A program made the position numbers and the translations under genes. 64,000 nt of DNA from JBBPZA01 sp963797015 (lineage in GTDB: Bacteria; Actinomycetota; Thermoleophilia; Solirubrobacterales; Solirubrobacteraceae). The notes beneath the pieces are model-generated. The model was not told where the DNA came from and ran no database searches. It saw only the letters and a list, made by a program, of their open reading frames with translations. The stretch lies in NCBI GenBank assembly GCA_963797015.1, contig CAWCNV010000007.1:352703-416702 (forward strand). Direction: 5' to 3'. Numbering within the stretch: position 1 is the stretch's first letter; the number at the start of each line of letters is the position of its first letter. Of the stretch, positions 7,548 through 16,539 are shown piece by piece.

Positions 7548-9342
7548 GGCGCCGCACCGTCAGCTTTAGCTTCTTGGGCGGGTCAGTCGAACCCGCGGCG
7601 CTGGTGAGGAGCTCGACGCGGACCCGCGAGCGCGAGCCCATCGCCCGCCGGTCAGAGCGAGAAGGTCGGATGATCGCTCCGCCGCGTGCGTTCCCTCCGA
7701 TGATGTACGAGGCCTTGCCGAGGTAGACGCGCCGTTTCCGAATCTTGCCTCCCCGCTTGCGCACGCGCAGCAGCGCCGTCGCCTTGATGCGACCCCTGCA
7801 CTTGGCCGGCGCGACGGAGGCCGGGCATTCGAGTTGGATCCGAAGCCGGCCCTTGCGATCGAATCGCACGCCGCTGCGCACCGGCCTCGCGGGCGCCGAC
7901 GGCAGCGGGGGCGCGCTCGACACGCAGCGACCCGAGCCGACCGAGGTGGAGGGCAGCGTGCCGGCCGAGGCGCCGTCGACGCGGACCGGATCGCGGGCGC
8001 CCGCGGCGCGCGCCTGGGCGAGCTGTGCCCCGCCACCCGGCGGATCGGCGTAGATCACGCGCGTGGTCTCGAATGGCTGGGCGGCCCCGATGCTCGGATC
8101 GGTGTTGGGAATCGACGAGTTGAAGCATGGTCCGCTGAGGGCAAGCGCGTCGGCGTCGCCGGTGCAGAGCCTCAGCACGCCTGCGTCGGGTGCGCGCTGG
8201 TCGGCGTAGTAGCCGGTGACCGTGACTCCCGCCGGCAGGCGGTCGATGCGGAACACGCTGGTCAGCGTGCCCTGTGCACCCGTGACCTGCTCCCAGCCCG
8301 GGAGGCCTGTCGCGATCTGGTCGGGCATCCCGTCGACCGTCACGCCCTGCGGGTTGAGCGAGTTGCGATAGGTCATGCCGACCGCCGCGGGGCTGTAGTC
8401 GAGCAGGTCCATCGCGCCTCCGATCGAGTGCACCCGCAGGTAGGTCCGGACCTCCTCGCGCGCGTCGTAGAAGACGTTGTCGCGTTGTACGTATGGCCCG
8501 CTGTTGGCGCCGAAGTACGAGCGGATGGCGCGCACGGGGCCGGTCTTGTTGGCGATGAACGCTCCTTCGCCGCCGGAGAAGCTCGCCTCGCTGATCCCGC
8601 ACTCGGTCGGCGCGTACTGCTCGGTCTGACGGTCGAGCAGGTCGGCGCCCGTAGCGCCGCCGGCGGTGACGCGCAGCTCGTCCTGGACCCAGCGATCCGG
8701 GAAGCGCGCCGAGTAGGACGCCGTGCGCACCGTCGAGTCCTCGGGGTTCGGTCCGGAGCCGAGCTTGTAGGTCGTCCGATAGTCGCCGGAGCGCAGCGCG
8801 AAGCGGTAGTCCACGTAACGCTTGCCCGCGCCCTGATCGAGGCTAGGGTCGGTTGCCTCGTACAGGTAGGCCCAGCGCTTCTCCGCGTCGAGTGGGTCCT
8901 GGAGCGCAAGCTCGACGGCGGATCCGGCGCGGACACCCGGCGGCGGCGCGGCACCCGACGGCGCGCGCGCACCCGTGTCGCGCCACATGAGCGCGAGCTC
9001 GTCGTTCGCGTCCACCGTCGGATCGGGATCGGCGCCGGTGAAGGTCTGCGGGTCGGTGTAGACGAGCGCCGACGTCCGGCTCCCACCCGCCGGGCCGTAG
9101 ATCTGCCCCAGGTTGACCACCGCGCGCTCGTCGACCTGGACCGGGACCTGCTCCCAGCCCGAGCCCCCTCGCCGGAAGGCCACCACACGCCCCGGGTCCG
9201 CTCCCGCGAGCGCCGGAGCCTGCGCGCCGGTCACCACCACCGGGTCGGCGTCGCGCGACGCCGCGCCGCCCGACGCAGGGGCGGCCGCGAGCCCGGCGAC
9301 CGATACGGAGACGGCCAGCAGGTGCGCGCGCGTCCTCGTCAT
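7543..9342 (-). CDS. secreted protein of unknown function with basic C-terminal beta domain
   Basis: A 599-residue exported protein. A signal peptide (about residues 1-28, ending ASGGAASR) is followed by a large domain of about 430 residues rich in Asp, Thr and Tyr that I cannot assign. Segments such as SGWEQVPVQVDERAVVNLGQ and DYSPAAVGMTYRNSLNPQGV are distinctive. The last 110 residues (GRLRIQLECPASVAPAKCRG onward) form a basic, beta-rich, two-cysteine domain of a kind common in secreted proteins of this group. Extracellular location is inferred from the signal peptide; no catalytic motif was recognised. Confidence 0.65.
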   Translation of the reverse strand: MTRTRAHLLAVSVSVAGLAAAPASGGAASRDADPVVVTGAQAPALAGADPGRVVAFRRGGSGWEQVPVQVDERAVVNLGQIYGPAGGSRTSALVYTDPQTFTGADPDPTVDANDELALMWRDTGARAPSGAAPPPGVRAGSAVELALQDPLDAEKRWAYLYEATDPSLDQGAGKRYVDYRFALRSGDYRTTYKLGSGPNPEDSTVRTASYSARFPDRWVQDELRVTAGGATGADLLDRQTEQYAPTECGISEASFSGGEGAFIANKTGPVRAIRSYFGANSGPYVQRDNVFYDAREEVRTYLRVHSIGGAMDLLDYSPAAVGMTYRNSLNPQGVTVDGMPDQIATGLPGWEQVTGAQGTLTSVFRIDRLPAGVTVTGYYADQRAPDAGVLRLCTGDADALALSGPCFNSSIPNTDPSIGAAQPFETTRVIYADPPGGGAQLAQARAAGARDPVRVDGASAGTLPSTSVGSGRCVSSAPPLPSAPARPVRSGVRFDRKGRLRIQLECPASVAPAKCRGRIKATALLRVRKRGGKIRKRRVYLGKASYIIGGNARGGAIIRPSRSDRRAMGSRSRVRVELLTSAAGSTDPPKKLKLTVRRP

Positions 9343-9375
9343 CCCACCGAACTGGAACGGAGGGCACGCTCATAC

Positions 9376-9401
9376 GTTGCGGCTTTCGGTTGCGGCTTTC
9401 G
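9376..9401 (+). repeat. perfect 13-bp tandem duplication upstream of pafBC
   Basis: GTTGCGGCTTTCG occurs twice head to tail (9376-9388, 9389-9401), with a degenerate third copy after it (TTTGCGGCCTGGTTTCG). It lies upstream of the -10 hexamer of the PafBC fusion gene and could be a regulator site or a replication-slippage product. Confidence 0.75.
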
Positions 9402-9443
9402 CACTTTGCGGCCTGGTTTCGCCGCTGGGCCGCGACCCGGACC

Positions 9444-9449
9444 TACACT
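9444..9449 (+). promoter_or_regulatory. -10 hexamer TACACT, leaderless; sets the pafBC start
   Basis: TACACT is 6 nt before GTG 9456. The frame stays open to 9390, but those upstream codons precede the likely transcription start. Confidence 0.55.
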
Positions 9450-9455
9450 GCCCTC

Positions 9456-11504
9456 GTGGCCAAGGACACCGAGAAGCTCGTCCGCCAGCTGTCGCTGATC
9501 TCCTACCTGATGGCTGAGCGGCGTCCGGTGACGGCACTCGAGATCCGCCAGACCGTCGAGGGCTACAGCGGCATGAACGAGGACGCGTTCGCGCGCCGCT
9601 TCTACGCCGATCGCGCCGAGCTCGAGTCGCTCGGGATCGCGCTGCGCGTCGAGCGGCCGGTCGACGAGCAGGAGACCTACTCGCTCCCGCCCGAGAACTA
9701 CTACCTGCCCGCGATCGCCTTCACCGACGACGAGCTGGCGGCGCTGCAGACCGCGCTCTCGCTGCTCGACGGGGAATTCGCCTACGCCGAGCCGCTGCGG
9801 CTCGCTCTCCAGCAGCTCTCATGGGGACGGCCCAGCCCCCATCGGGCGCCCGACCAGCGCGGCGTCGCGCTCGGGCTGACCGGGTCGGCCGGCGGCCACG
9901 AGCTCTCCCAGCGCCTCTCGAAGATCGAGACCGCCATCCACCGCCGCAAGACGATCACCTTCGACTACTACACGATGCAGCGCGACGCGCTCGGGGCCCG
10001 GCGGGTGGACCCCTACCAGCTCCTGTACCAGGGCGGCCAGTTCTACCTCGTCGGCCTCAGCCACGAGCGCGGCGCGATCCGCGTGTTCCGGCTGTCGCGG
10101 ATCCGTGGCAAGGTCGCGTACGCGACCAAGGCGGAGCACGACTTCCACCGCCCCGGCTCCGACGAGTTCGACCCGCGCGGCTACTCGAACCGCATCGAAT
10201 GGCAGCTCGGCGACCCGGTCGACACCGCCGAGGTGTGGATCTCCGAGCGCATCGCGTGGCAGGTCGAGCGCCACTTCGGCCGTTACGGGGAGTTCGAGGA
10301 CGAGGTCTTCCGCACCCAGTACGCAAACCCGCGGCTGCTGATCGCGTGGGTGCTCTCGCTGGGCGAGAACGCGCGCCTGCTCGGCCCGCCCGAGCTCGTC
10401 GACGAGCTCGCCGAGCGCGTCGAGGTGCTCGTGGAGCGCCACTCCGGCGAGCCGCCCGAGCTGCCGGAGACGACGATCAGGCCGGTGCTCGGCGCCGCTC
10501 CGCCCGCGGCGCTGGAAACCAACGGCGACGGCCGCGGCGAGGCGGCGATCCGCCCCGAGCGCTTCGCCCGGCTGGTCACGCTCGCCTCGATCCTCATCGA
10601 GGCCGGGCGCGAGGGCCGGCGCGTGCCGGTCGACGAGGTGCTCGAGCGTCTGCAGATGACGCTCCCTGAGCTGCGCGAGGACGTGCAGGTCCTCAACGTC
10701 GTCAACTTCGGCGCGGGCTCATACGTGCTCTACGCGGAGCTGACCGACGACGGCCACATCGAGGTCGACCCCGACGCCTACTCAGACCACTTCGCGCGGC
10801 CGGCGCGGCTGCTGCCCATCGAGGCCAAGGCACTCGTGGCGGCGATCGACCTGATCGGCGAGCACATCCCCGCCGGGTCGCTCAGCTCGGCGCGCGAGAA
10901 GGTGGTCGAGGCGCTCGGCGAGGACCCGGCGCACGAGGGCCTGCAGGTCGCGAGCGCCGCCGGCGACGACTCCTACGTCGCGCGGTTGGTGTCACGCGCA
11001 ATCGTCGAGAGGCGCATGATCGACCTCGACTACTACAAGGAGGCCGAGGACACGTTCAGCGAGCGGCGCGTCGAGCCCTACGCGCTGATGAACGGCCGCG
11101 AGGGCTGGTACGTCGTCGCCTTCGACCCCTCGCGCGACGACGTGCGCCACTTCCGCCTCGACCGCGTGCGCGACGCCAAGGTCACGCGTGCGCACTTCGA
11201 GCCCCGCCCCGAGGTCGACCCGGTGGCCGACCTCGACGGCTGGCCGCGCACCGGCGAGCTGCCGGCCTCGCGCACGGCCCGGCTGTGGGTCTCGCCCGAG
11301 CGAGCCCGGTGGGTCGCCGAGGAGCGCGGCGCGGCGATCGAGCTTCCCGACGGCGCCGTCGTGGTCGAGCTCTCCTTCGCGGGCACCGACTGGCTCGTCC
11401 GCGAGGTCCTGCGCGAGGCAGGCGACGCCGCGGTCCTCGAGCCCGCCGACGCCCGCGAGGCGATCCGCGCCGCGGCCGAGCGCCTGCGCGCCGTGCGTAC
11501 TTGA
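9456..11504 (+). CDS. pafBC: fused PafB-PafC WYL-domain transcriptional regulator
   Basis: A 682-residue protein made of two tandem HTH-WYL units. The first begins VAKDTEKLVRQLSLISYLMAE with an HTH and continues to a WYL domain around ITFDYYTMQRDALGARRVDP. After a linker near residue 350, the second has ERFARLVTLASILIEAGREG (HTH), then MIDLDYYKEAEDTFSERRVE (WYL) and a WCX-like tail. PafB and PafC are separate adjacent genes in mycobacteria, where the heterodimer activates the LexA-independent DNA-damage response; natural fusions are known in some actinobacteria. No pup/proteasome genes lie in the window. GTG 9456 is chosen from the leaderless promoter. Confidence 0.88.
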   Translation: MAKDTEKLVRQLSLISYLMAERRPVTALEIRQTVEGYSGMNEDAFARRFYADRAELESLGIALRVERPVDEQETYSLPPENYYLPAIAFTDDELAALQTALSLLDGEFAYAEPLRLALQQLSWGRPSPHRAPDQRGVALGLTGSAGGHELSQRLSKIETAIHRRKTITFDYYTMQRDALGARRVDPYQLLYQGGQFYLVGLSHERGAIRVFRLSRIRGKVAYATKAEHDFHRPGSDEFDPRGYSNRIEWQLGDPVDTAEVWISERIAWQVERHFGRYGEFEDEVFRTQYANPRLLIAWVLSLGENARLLGPPELVDELAERVEVLVERHSGEPPELPETTIRPVLGAAPPAALETNGDGRGEAAIRPERFARLVTLASILIEAGREGRRVPVDEVLERLQMTLPELREDVQVLNVVNFGAGSYVLYAELTDDGHIEVDPDAYSDHFARPARLLPIEAKALVAAIDLIGEHIPAGSLSSAREKVVEALGEDPAHEGLQVASAAGDDSYVARLVSRAIVERRMIDLDYYKEAEDTFSERRVEPYALMNGREGWYVVAFDPSRDDVRHFRLDRVRDAKVTRAHFEPRPEVDPVADLDGWPRTGELPASRTARLWVSPERARWVAEERGAAIELPDGAVVVELSFAGTDWLVREVLREAGDAAVLEPADAREAIRAAAERLRAVRT

Positions 11505-11520
11505 GCAGCCGCGCCCCGAC

Positions 11521-11596
11521 GACCGCGACCCGGCCCGCCCGTGAGCCGCCGCGACGCTAAGACCGCGACCGCGTCCCGCCCGTGAGCCGCCGCGAC
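11521..11596 (+). repeat. imperfect 35/36-bp direct duplication covering a start codon
   Basis: Copies at 11521-11555 and 11561-11596 share GACCGCGACC and CCCGCCCGTGAGCCGCCGCG. The second copy holds the GTG of the split-barrel gene at 11582. The first copy holds an identical GTG at 11541, but that frame meets a TAA after a few codons. Confidence 0.75.
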
Positions 11597-12046
11597 CAGA
11601 TCCGCATGAGCGACGAGGAGGTGCTCGCGTTCCTCGACGAGCAGCGCGTGATGGTGTGCGCCACGAACGGTCGCGACGGCTTTCCCCACCTGATGCCGCT
11701 CTGGTACGTGCTGCGCGAAGGGCGGCTGTGGGGCTGGACCTACGCGAAGTCCCAGAAGGCGCGCAACCTCGAGCGTGATCCGCGGGCGACGCTGCAGGTC
11801 GAGGAAGGCGTGCAGTACCAGGAGCTGCACGGCGTGATGCTCCGCACCGAGGTCCGCCTGCACCGCGATCCGGAGGCCGTCACCGCGCTCGGCCTGGAGA
11901 TCTTCGCCCGCTATACGGGCGCGGAGGCGGACGACCTCCGCGACATGGTCGCCGCGCAGGCACCCAAACGGGTGGGCCTGGAGTTCATCGAGACCGGCCC
12001 CCGGGCCACCTGGGACCACCGGAAGCTGGCCGAAGGGGTCTACTAG
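11582..12046 (+). CDS. pyridoxamine 5'-phosphate oxidase-like split beta-barrel (PPOX/FDOR) protein
   Basis: A 154-residue single-domain flavin- or F420-binding split-barrel protein. The pattern RVMVCATNGRDGFPHLMPLWYV, then WGWTYAKSQKARNLERDPRATLQVE, is the PPOX/FDOR core (strand, HxxPxWY, then KxxNLxxxP). Such enzymes oxidise or reduce small molecules or degrade haem; cofactor and substrate are not evident. The GTG start sits in the second copy of a short duplication. It may be co-transcribed with pafBC, 77 bp upstream. Confidence 0.75.
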   Translation: MSRRDQIRMSDEEVLAFLDEQRVMVCATNGRDGFPHLMPLWYVLREGRLWGWTYAKSQKARNLERDPRATLQVEEGVQYQELHGVMLRTEVRLHRDPEAVTALGLEIFARYTGAEADDLRDMVAAQAPKRVGLEFIETGPRATWDHRKLAEGVY

Positions 12047-12147
12047 GGCGTCCCTCCCGGAGCTCGTGACCAGCCGCGGCCAGCTCGGCTTCTCGGCAAC
12101 GCACGCGAAGCAGGCCGCGAAGGGGAACGGCCGCGAGCTCTAGCCAG

Positions 12148-12153
12148 TACGTT
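12148..12153 (+). promoter_or_regulatory. -10 hexamer TACGTT
   Basis: TACGTT ends 9 nt before ATG 12163, implying a 5' UTR of at most a few bases. It disfavours the upstream in-frame TTG at 12157. Confidence 0.4.
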
Positions 12154-12162
12154 TCCTTGAAG

Positions 12163-13467
12163 ATGCGGACCCTGGTTATCGCCCTGGCCGTCCTCGCGAT
12201 CGGGGCGACCCCGGCGCTCGCGCAGAAGCCCGCGGCGACGAACCTGGACAAGGTGCTCGTCATCGGCACCGACGGCACGCGCTGGGATCTGCTCCGTGAC
12301 GCCATGCGCCAGGGGCGCGCGCCGAACCTCGCGCGGCTCGCGCGTCAGGGCTTCGGACGGCCGTCGCGCCTCGAATACGGGCCGAGCGTCATCACGCTGA
12401 GCGAGGTCGGCTGGTCCTCGATCGCCAGCGGCGTCTGGCCGGACAAGCACGGCGTGGACGGGTCGAAGCTCAACATGGACCCGAAGCAGGCGACCAAGAA
12501 CGGGTACCTGGACTTCCTCACGAGGGCGCAGCGCGCGAAGCCGCGGCTCGACACCTATCTCGCGGCCGACTGGGCCAACCTCGGCCTCCCCCGGAACGGG
12601 GGGCCGATCTTCGGTCCGACGGACGAACGCTTCGCCACCAGCGTGGACGTGGAGCGCCTCGAGCTCTGGGACGCGGGCGACGTCGCGGTGACGAACGCGG
12701 CGAAGAGCTTTCTCCGGCGGGGCGTCGCGGACCTCAGCTTCGTCTACTTCGGGCTGGTGGACGAGGCGGCCCATCTGGCCGGATCGGCCACCCCCACCTA
12801 CCGCGACTCGATCACGACGACCGACGCGCGGATCGGGCAGGTCCTGCGAGCGGTCCGCAGCCGGCCGAGCTACCCGTTCGAGAGCTGGACGATCCTGGTC
12901 ACCACGGACCACGGGCAGAAGAACCTGGACGTGCCGTCACCCGTCAGCCACTTCACCCAGACGCCGCTCGAGATCACGTCCTTCGTGATCGGCGCTGGAC
13001 CCGGGCTCGGCGCCGCGGTCAAGCAACCGAAGGTCGTGGACGTCGCTCCGACGGCGCTCCAGCGGCTCGGCGTCCGCGTCAAGAGCGCCTGGAAGCTCGA
13101 CGGGCGGCCGCTTTCGCGCGCCGGCCGGTCGCGCGTCGCCGCCTCGGCGCGCAAGGGGCGGCTCAAGGTGGGCCTGCGCCTCACGACGCCGCGCCGGGGC
13201 GCCAAGAGCCTCGTCGTACGGCTCCCGGGGGGTGTGCGGGTCACCGGCGCCGCCACGCTGCACGCACGCGTGAACGGCAGACCGGTGGGACGCAGGCTGA
13301 TCGGACGCCGCACGATCGTCGTCGGCGTGCACGGCCGCCCGCTGCGCAGCCTGGCTCTCACCAGCGGGGTGACGGTCTCCCGCGGCAAGGGCCGCAGCGT
13401 CAGACTGTGGCTCCGCGGCAGCCGCGCCGCCCGCGGGACGCTCGCCGTCCGGCTCGCCGGCGCGTAG
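12163..13467 (+). CDS. secreted alkaline phosphatase-superfamily phosphodiesterase
   Basis: A 434-residue exported enzyme. The signal peptide MRTLVIALAVLAIGATPALA precedes LDKVLVIGTDGTRWDLLRD (metal-binding Asp), SEVGWSSIASGVWPDKHGV (nucleophile region and His) and ILVTTDHGQK (DH metal ligands), the signature of the type I phosphodiesterase/nucleotide pyrophosphatase family. Residues after about 310 are a basic Arg/Gly/Val-rich beta domain like that of other secreted proteins in this window. Hydrolysis of phosphodiester or pyrophosphate bonds outside the cell is inferred. ATG 12163 is preferred over TTG 12157 from the promoter position. Confidence 0.75.
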   Translation: MRTLVIALAVLAIGATPALAQKPAATNLDKVLVIGTDGTRWDLLRDAMRQGRAPNLARLARQGFGRPSRLEYGPSVITLSEVGWSSIASGVWPDKHGVDGSKLNMDPKQATKNGYLDFLTRAQRAKPRLDTYLAADWANLGLPRNGGPIFGPTDERFATSVDVERLELWDAGDVAVTNAAKSFLRRGVADLSFVYFGLVDEAAHLAGSATPTYRDSITTTDARIGQVLRAVRSRPSYPFESWTILVTTDHGQKNLDVPSPVSHFTQTPLEITSFVIGAGPGLGAAVKQPKVVDVAPTALQRLGVRVKSAWKLDGRPLSRAGRSRVAASARKGRLKVGLRLTTPRRGAKSLVVRLPGGVRVTGAATLHARVNGRPVGRRLIGRRTIVVGVHGRPLRSLALTSGVTVSRGKGRSVRLWLRGSRAARGTLAVRLAGA

Positions 13468-13532
13468 GCGCCCTGCGCGCCGAGCGGCTCCCATCCGGCC
13501 CGCCTCGCCGCCCGCCGCCCGAGCCGTTCCTT

Positions 13533-13538
13533 TACCCT
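13533..13538 (+). promoter_or_regulatory. -10 hexamer TACCCT of the rml operon
   Basis: TACCCT ends 11 nt before ATG 13550, predicting a 5' UTR of about 4-5 nt. Confidence 0.4.
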
Positions 13539-13549
13539 CCGCTGCCCGA

Positions 13550-14623
13550 ATGCAGGAGCTAAAGGGACTGATCCTGTCGGGCGGCCGCGGGACGCGGTTG
13601 CGCCCGATCACCCATACCTCGGCCAAGCAGCTCGTGCCGGTGGCCAACAAGCCCGTGCTGTTCTACGGCATCGAGGCGATGGCCGGCGCCGGGATCGGCG
13701 AGATCGGGATCATCATCGCGCCCGAGACCGGCGACGAGATCCGCGCCGTCGTCGGCGACGGCTCGCGCTTCGGGGTGCGGATCAGCTACATCGTCCAGGA
13801 CGAGCCCGCCGGCCTCGCCCACGCCGTCCTGACCGCCGAGGACTTCCTCGGCGACTCCCCGTTCGTGATGTACCTCGGCGACAACCTGCTCCAGGGCGGC
13901 ATCGACGAGCTCGTCGCGAACTTCCGGCGCAATAAGCCGGACGCCCTCATCCTGCTCACCCCGGTGCCCGACCCCGAGCACTACGGGGTCGCCGAGCTCA
14001 ACGGCGAGCGCGTCGTGCGCCTGCAGGAGAAGCCGCGCGAGCCGGCGACCGATCTCGCGCTGGTCGGCGTGTACATGTTCACGCCCGGTATCCACGACGC
14101 CGCGCGAGCGATCGAGCCGAGCGCGCGCGGCGAGCTCGAGATCACCGACGCGATCCAGCACCTGGTCGACGAGGGCCAGCGCGTCGAGCCGCACGTCGTG
14201 CGCGGCTGGTGGAAGGACACCGGGCGCCTGGAGGACATGCTCGAGGCCAACCGGCTGATCCTCGACACCATCGAAGCGCGCATGGACGGCGAGCTCGACG
14301 ACTCGCAGGTCGACGGGCGCGTCGTGGTCGAGGCCGGCGCGCGCCTGGTGCGCTCGACGGTGCGCGGCCCTGCGATCGTCGGCGCCGGCGCGAAGCTCAC
14401 CGACGCGTACGTCGGCCCCTACACCGCGATCGGCGAGAACTGCACTATCTCCAACGCCGAGCTCGAGCACTCGATCCTGCTCGCCGGCTGCCGGATCGCC
14501 GACCTGGCCGGCCGCATGGAGTCGAGCCTGCTGGGCCGCAACGTGCGCATCTACCGCCATCCCCGCCAGCCCCGGGCCCACCGCTTCATGGTCGGCGACA
14601 ACAGCGAGATCGGGATCCTCTGA
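13550..14623 (+). CDS. rmlA: glucose-1-phosphate thymidylyltransferase, long form
   Basis: A 357-residue nucleotidyltransferase making dTDP-glucose from dTTP and glucose-1-phosphate, the first step to dTDP-L-rhamnose. LILSGGRGTRLRPITHTSAKQ is the pyrophosphorylase signature; VMYLGDNLLQGG and the W-K-D-T-G motif (VRGWWKDTGRLEDMLEAN) follow. The C-terminal 110 residues (VDGRVVVEAGARLVRSTVRG on) form a left-handed beta-helix extension, marking the long form rather than the 290-residue short form. It is 2 bp ahead of rmlD. Confidence 0.9.
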   Translation: MQELKGLILSGGRGTRLRPITHTSAKQLVPVANKPVLFYGIEAMAGAGIGEIGIIIAPETGDEIRAVVGDGSRFGVRISYIVQDEPAGLAHAVLTAEDFLGDSPFVMYLGDNLLQGGIDELVANFRRNKPDALILLTPVPDPEHYGVAELNGERVVRLQEKPREPATDLALVGVYMFTPGIHDAARAIEPSARGELEITDAIQHLVDEGQRVEPHVVRGWWKDTGRLEDMLEANRLILDTIEARMDGELDDSQVDGRVVVEAGARLVRSTVRGPAIVGAGAKLTDAYVGPYTAIGENCTISNAELEHSILLAGCRIADLAGRMESSLLGRNVRIYRHPRQPRAHRFMVGDNSEIGIL

Positions 14624-14625
14624 CC

Positions 14626-15471
14626 ATGCGCGTGCTGATCACGGGCGCGGGCGGCATGCTCGGGCGCGACGTTGCCCGCGCGGCGCGCGAGCGCGGCGAC
14701 GAGGTCGACGCGCTCGACCACGGCCAGCTCGACATCGCCGACGCGGACGCGGTCGCGAGGGCGATCCGGGAGTCCAGGCCCGACGTGGTCATCAACTGCG
14801 CCGCGTGGACCGACGTGGACGGAGCGGAGGACGAGGAGGCGGCGGCGACGGCGATCAACGGCGAGGGAGCCGGCAACGTGGCGCGCGAGGCGGCGGCTGC
14901 GGGCGCCCGCCTGGTCCACGTGTCGAGCGACTACGTGTTCGACGGGCAGGGCCGCGCCCCGTACGTGGAGAGCGATCCGGTCGGGCCGCTCTCGGCCTAC
15001 GGCCGCTCCAAGCTCGCCGGCGAACGGGCGGTGACCGAGGCGGGCGGCGACCAGGTGATCGCACGGTCGTCGTGGCTTTTCGGCGCCGGCGGCAAGAACT
15101 TCGTCGAGACCATGCTGCGCGTGGGCGCCGAGCGCGACGAGGTGAAGGTCGTCAACGACCAGATCGGCTGCCCCACCTATACCGGCCACCTCGCCACCGC
15201 GCTGCTCGACCTCGCCGCCTCGGACACGCAGGGCATCCACCACGCCGCGGCCGGGGGCGGCTGCTCGTGGCACGGGTTCGCGGTCGAGATCTTCGAGCAG
15301 GCGGGGCTCGACGTGACCGTGACGCCGTGGACGACCGCCGAGCTGAACCGGCCCGCGCCACGACCGGCGTACAGCGTGCTGGCGAGCGCGCGCGAGGATG
15401 GCGTGCAGCTGCCCGACTGGCGCGAGGGGCTGGCCGCCTACCTGACCGAGCGCGAGGTGGCGGCGCAGTGA
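14626..15471 (+). CDS. rmlD: dTDP-4-dehydrorhamnose reductase
   Basis: A 281-residue SDR-type reductase catalysing the last step of dTDP-L-rhamnose synthesis. MRVLITGAGGMLGRDVARAA is the NAD(P)-binding motif; VVINCAAWTDVDGAEDEEA, HVSSDYVFDG and YGRSKLAGE (YxxxK) are classic RmlD motifs, and NDQIGCPTY lines the substrate site. The ATG lies 2 bp after the rmlA stop, so the two are coupled. The 3-5 epimerase gene rmlC is not in the cluster. Confidence 0.92.
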   Translation: MRVLITGAGGMLGRDVARAARERGDEVDALDHGQLDIADADAVARAIRESRPDVVINCAAWTDVDGAEDEEAAATAINGEGAGNVAREAAAAGARLVHVSSDYVFDGQGRAPYVESDPVGPLSAYGRSKLAGERAVTEAGGDQVIARSSWLFGAGGKNFVETMLRVGAERDEVKVVNDQIGCPTYTGHLATALLDLAASDTQGIHHAAAGGGCSWHGFAVEIFEQAGLDVTVTPWTTAELNRPAPRPAYSVLASAREDGVQLPDWREGLAAYLTEREVAAQ

Positions 15472-15499
15472 GGCGTCCCGAGTGGGAGGAGACGGCGGG

Positions 15500-16501
15500 A
15501 TGAAGCTGCTGGTGTGCGGCGGGGCCGGGTTCATCGGGTCGCACTTCGCGCGCCTGCGTATTCGCGACCACGGCGACGACGTCACCGTCCTTGACAAGCT
15601 CACGTACGCAGGCCGGCGGGAGAACCTGCGCGACGTCGAGGAGCAGGCCGGCTTCCGCTTCGTGCACGCCGCGATCGAGGACGCCGACGCCGTCGCCGAG
15701 GCCGTCGAGGACCGCGAGGCGATCGTGAACTTCGCGGCCGAGACGCACGTCGACCGCTCGATCTCCGGTCCGCTGGCGTTCCTCGAGACCAACATGCGCG
15801 GCACCTACACGCTGCTCGAGGCCGCCCGCGAGCGCGGGCTGCGCTACGTGCAGGTCTCCACCGACGAGGTCTACGGCTCGATCGACGAGGGCTCGTTCAC
15901 CGAGAGCTCGCCGCTGGATCCGTCCTCGCCCTACAGCGCGACCAAGACCGGTGCGGACCTGCTCGTGGCCTCCTACTTCCACACCTACGGGCTCGAGGCG
16001 TCGATTACGCGCGGCTCGAACAACTACGGCCCCTTCCAGTACCCGGAGAAGCTGATCCCGCTGATGGTCCTCAACGCGCTCCACGGCGACCGGCTGCCGG
16101 TCTACGGCGACGGGATGAACGTGCGCAACTGGATCTTCGTCGAGGACTTCGGGCGCGGGATCGGCACCGTGCTGGAGCGTGGGGCGCCCGGCGAGGCCTA
16201 CAACTGCGGAGGCCCCGACGAGGCGCCCAACATCGAGGTCGTGCACCGCATCCTCGAGCTGTGCGGTCGCGACGAGTCGCTGATCGACTACGTGCCGGAC
16301 CGCCTCGGCCACGACCGCCGCTACAGCCTCGCGTCCGAGAAGCTGCGAGGCCTGGGCTGGGAGGCGCAGGTGCGCTTCGGCGACGGCCTCGGGCGGACGG
16401 TTGACTGGTACCGCGACAACGAGTGGTGGTGGGAGCCGATCCGCTCGGGCGACTACCGCGCCTACTACGAGCGCCAGTACGGGCGCGCGTTGGGGGGCTG
16501 A
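15500..16501 (+). CDS. rmlB: dTDP-glucose 4,6-dehydratase
   Basis: A 333-residue extended SDR enzyme converting dTDP-glucose to dTDP-4-keto-6-deoxyglucose. Motifs: VCGGAGFIGSHFARLRI (NAD binding), VNFAAETHVDRSI, VSTDEVYGS (catalytic T-D-E) and SPYSATKTGADLL (YxxxK), then RGSNNYGPFQYPEKLIP. The start is ATG 15500, with GGGAGGAG about 10 nt upstream; an in-frame upstream GTG would lengthen it by six residues. Third gene of the rml operon, 28 bp after rmlD. Confidence 0.92.
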   Translation: MKLLVCGGAGFIGSHFARLRIRDHGDDVTVLDKLTYAGRRENLRDVEEQAGFRFVHAAIEDADAVAEAVEDREAIVNFAAETHVDRSISGPLAFLETNMRGTYTLLEAARERGLRYVQVSTDEVYGSIDEGSFTESSPLDPSSPYSATKTGADLLVASYFHTYGLEASITRGSNNYGPFQYPEKLIPLMVLNALHGDRLPVYGDGMNVRNWIFVEDFGRGIGTVLERGAPGEAYNCGGPDEAPNIEVVHRILELCGRDESLIDYVPDRLGHDRRYSLASEKLRGLGWEAQVRFGDGLGRTVDWYRDNEWWWEPIRSGDYRAYYERQYGRALGG

Positions 16502-16539
16502 GCGGCATGCCGGGGGCGCGCGCCGGGGGCTGACCGCTC

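Noticed and set aside
9390..9455. Longer pafBC start at 9390
   Set aside because: The 22 extra residues precede the -10 hexamer's predicted start site and overlap the 13-bp repeats; PafB homology begins at VAKDTEK.
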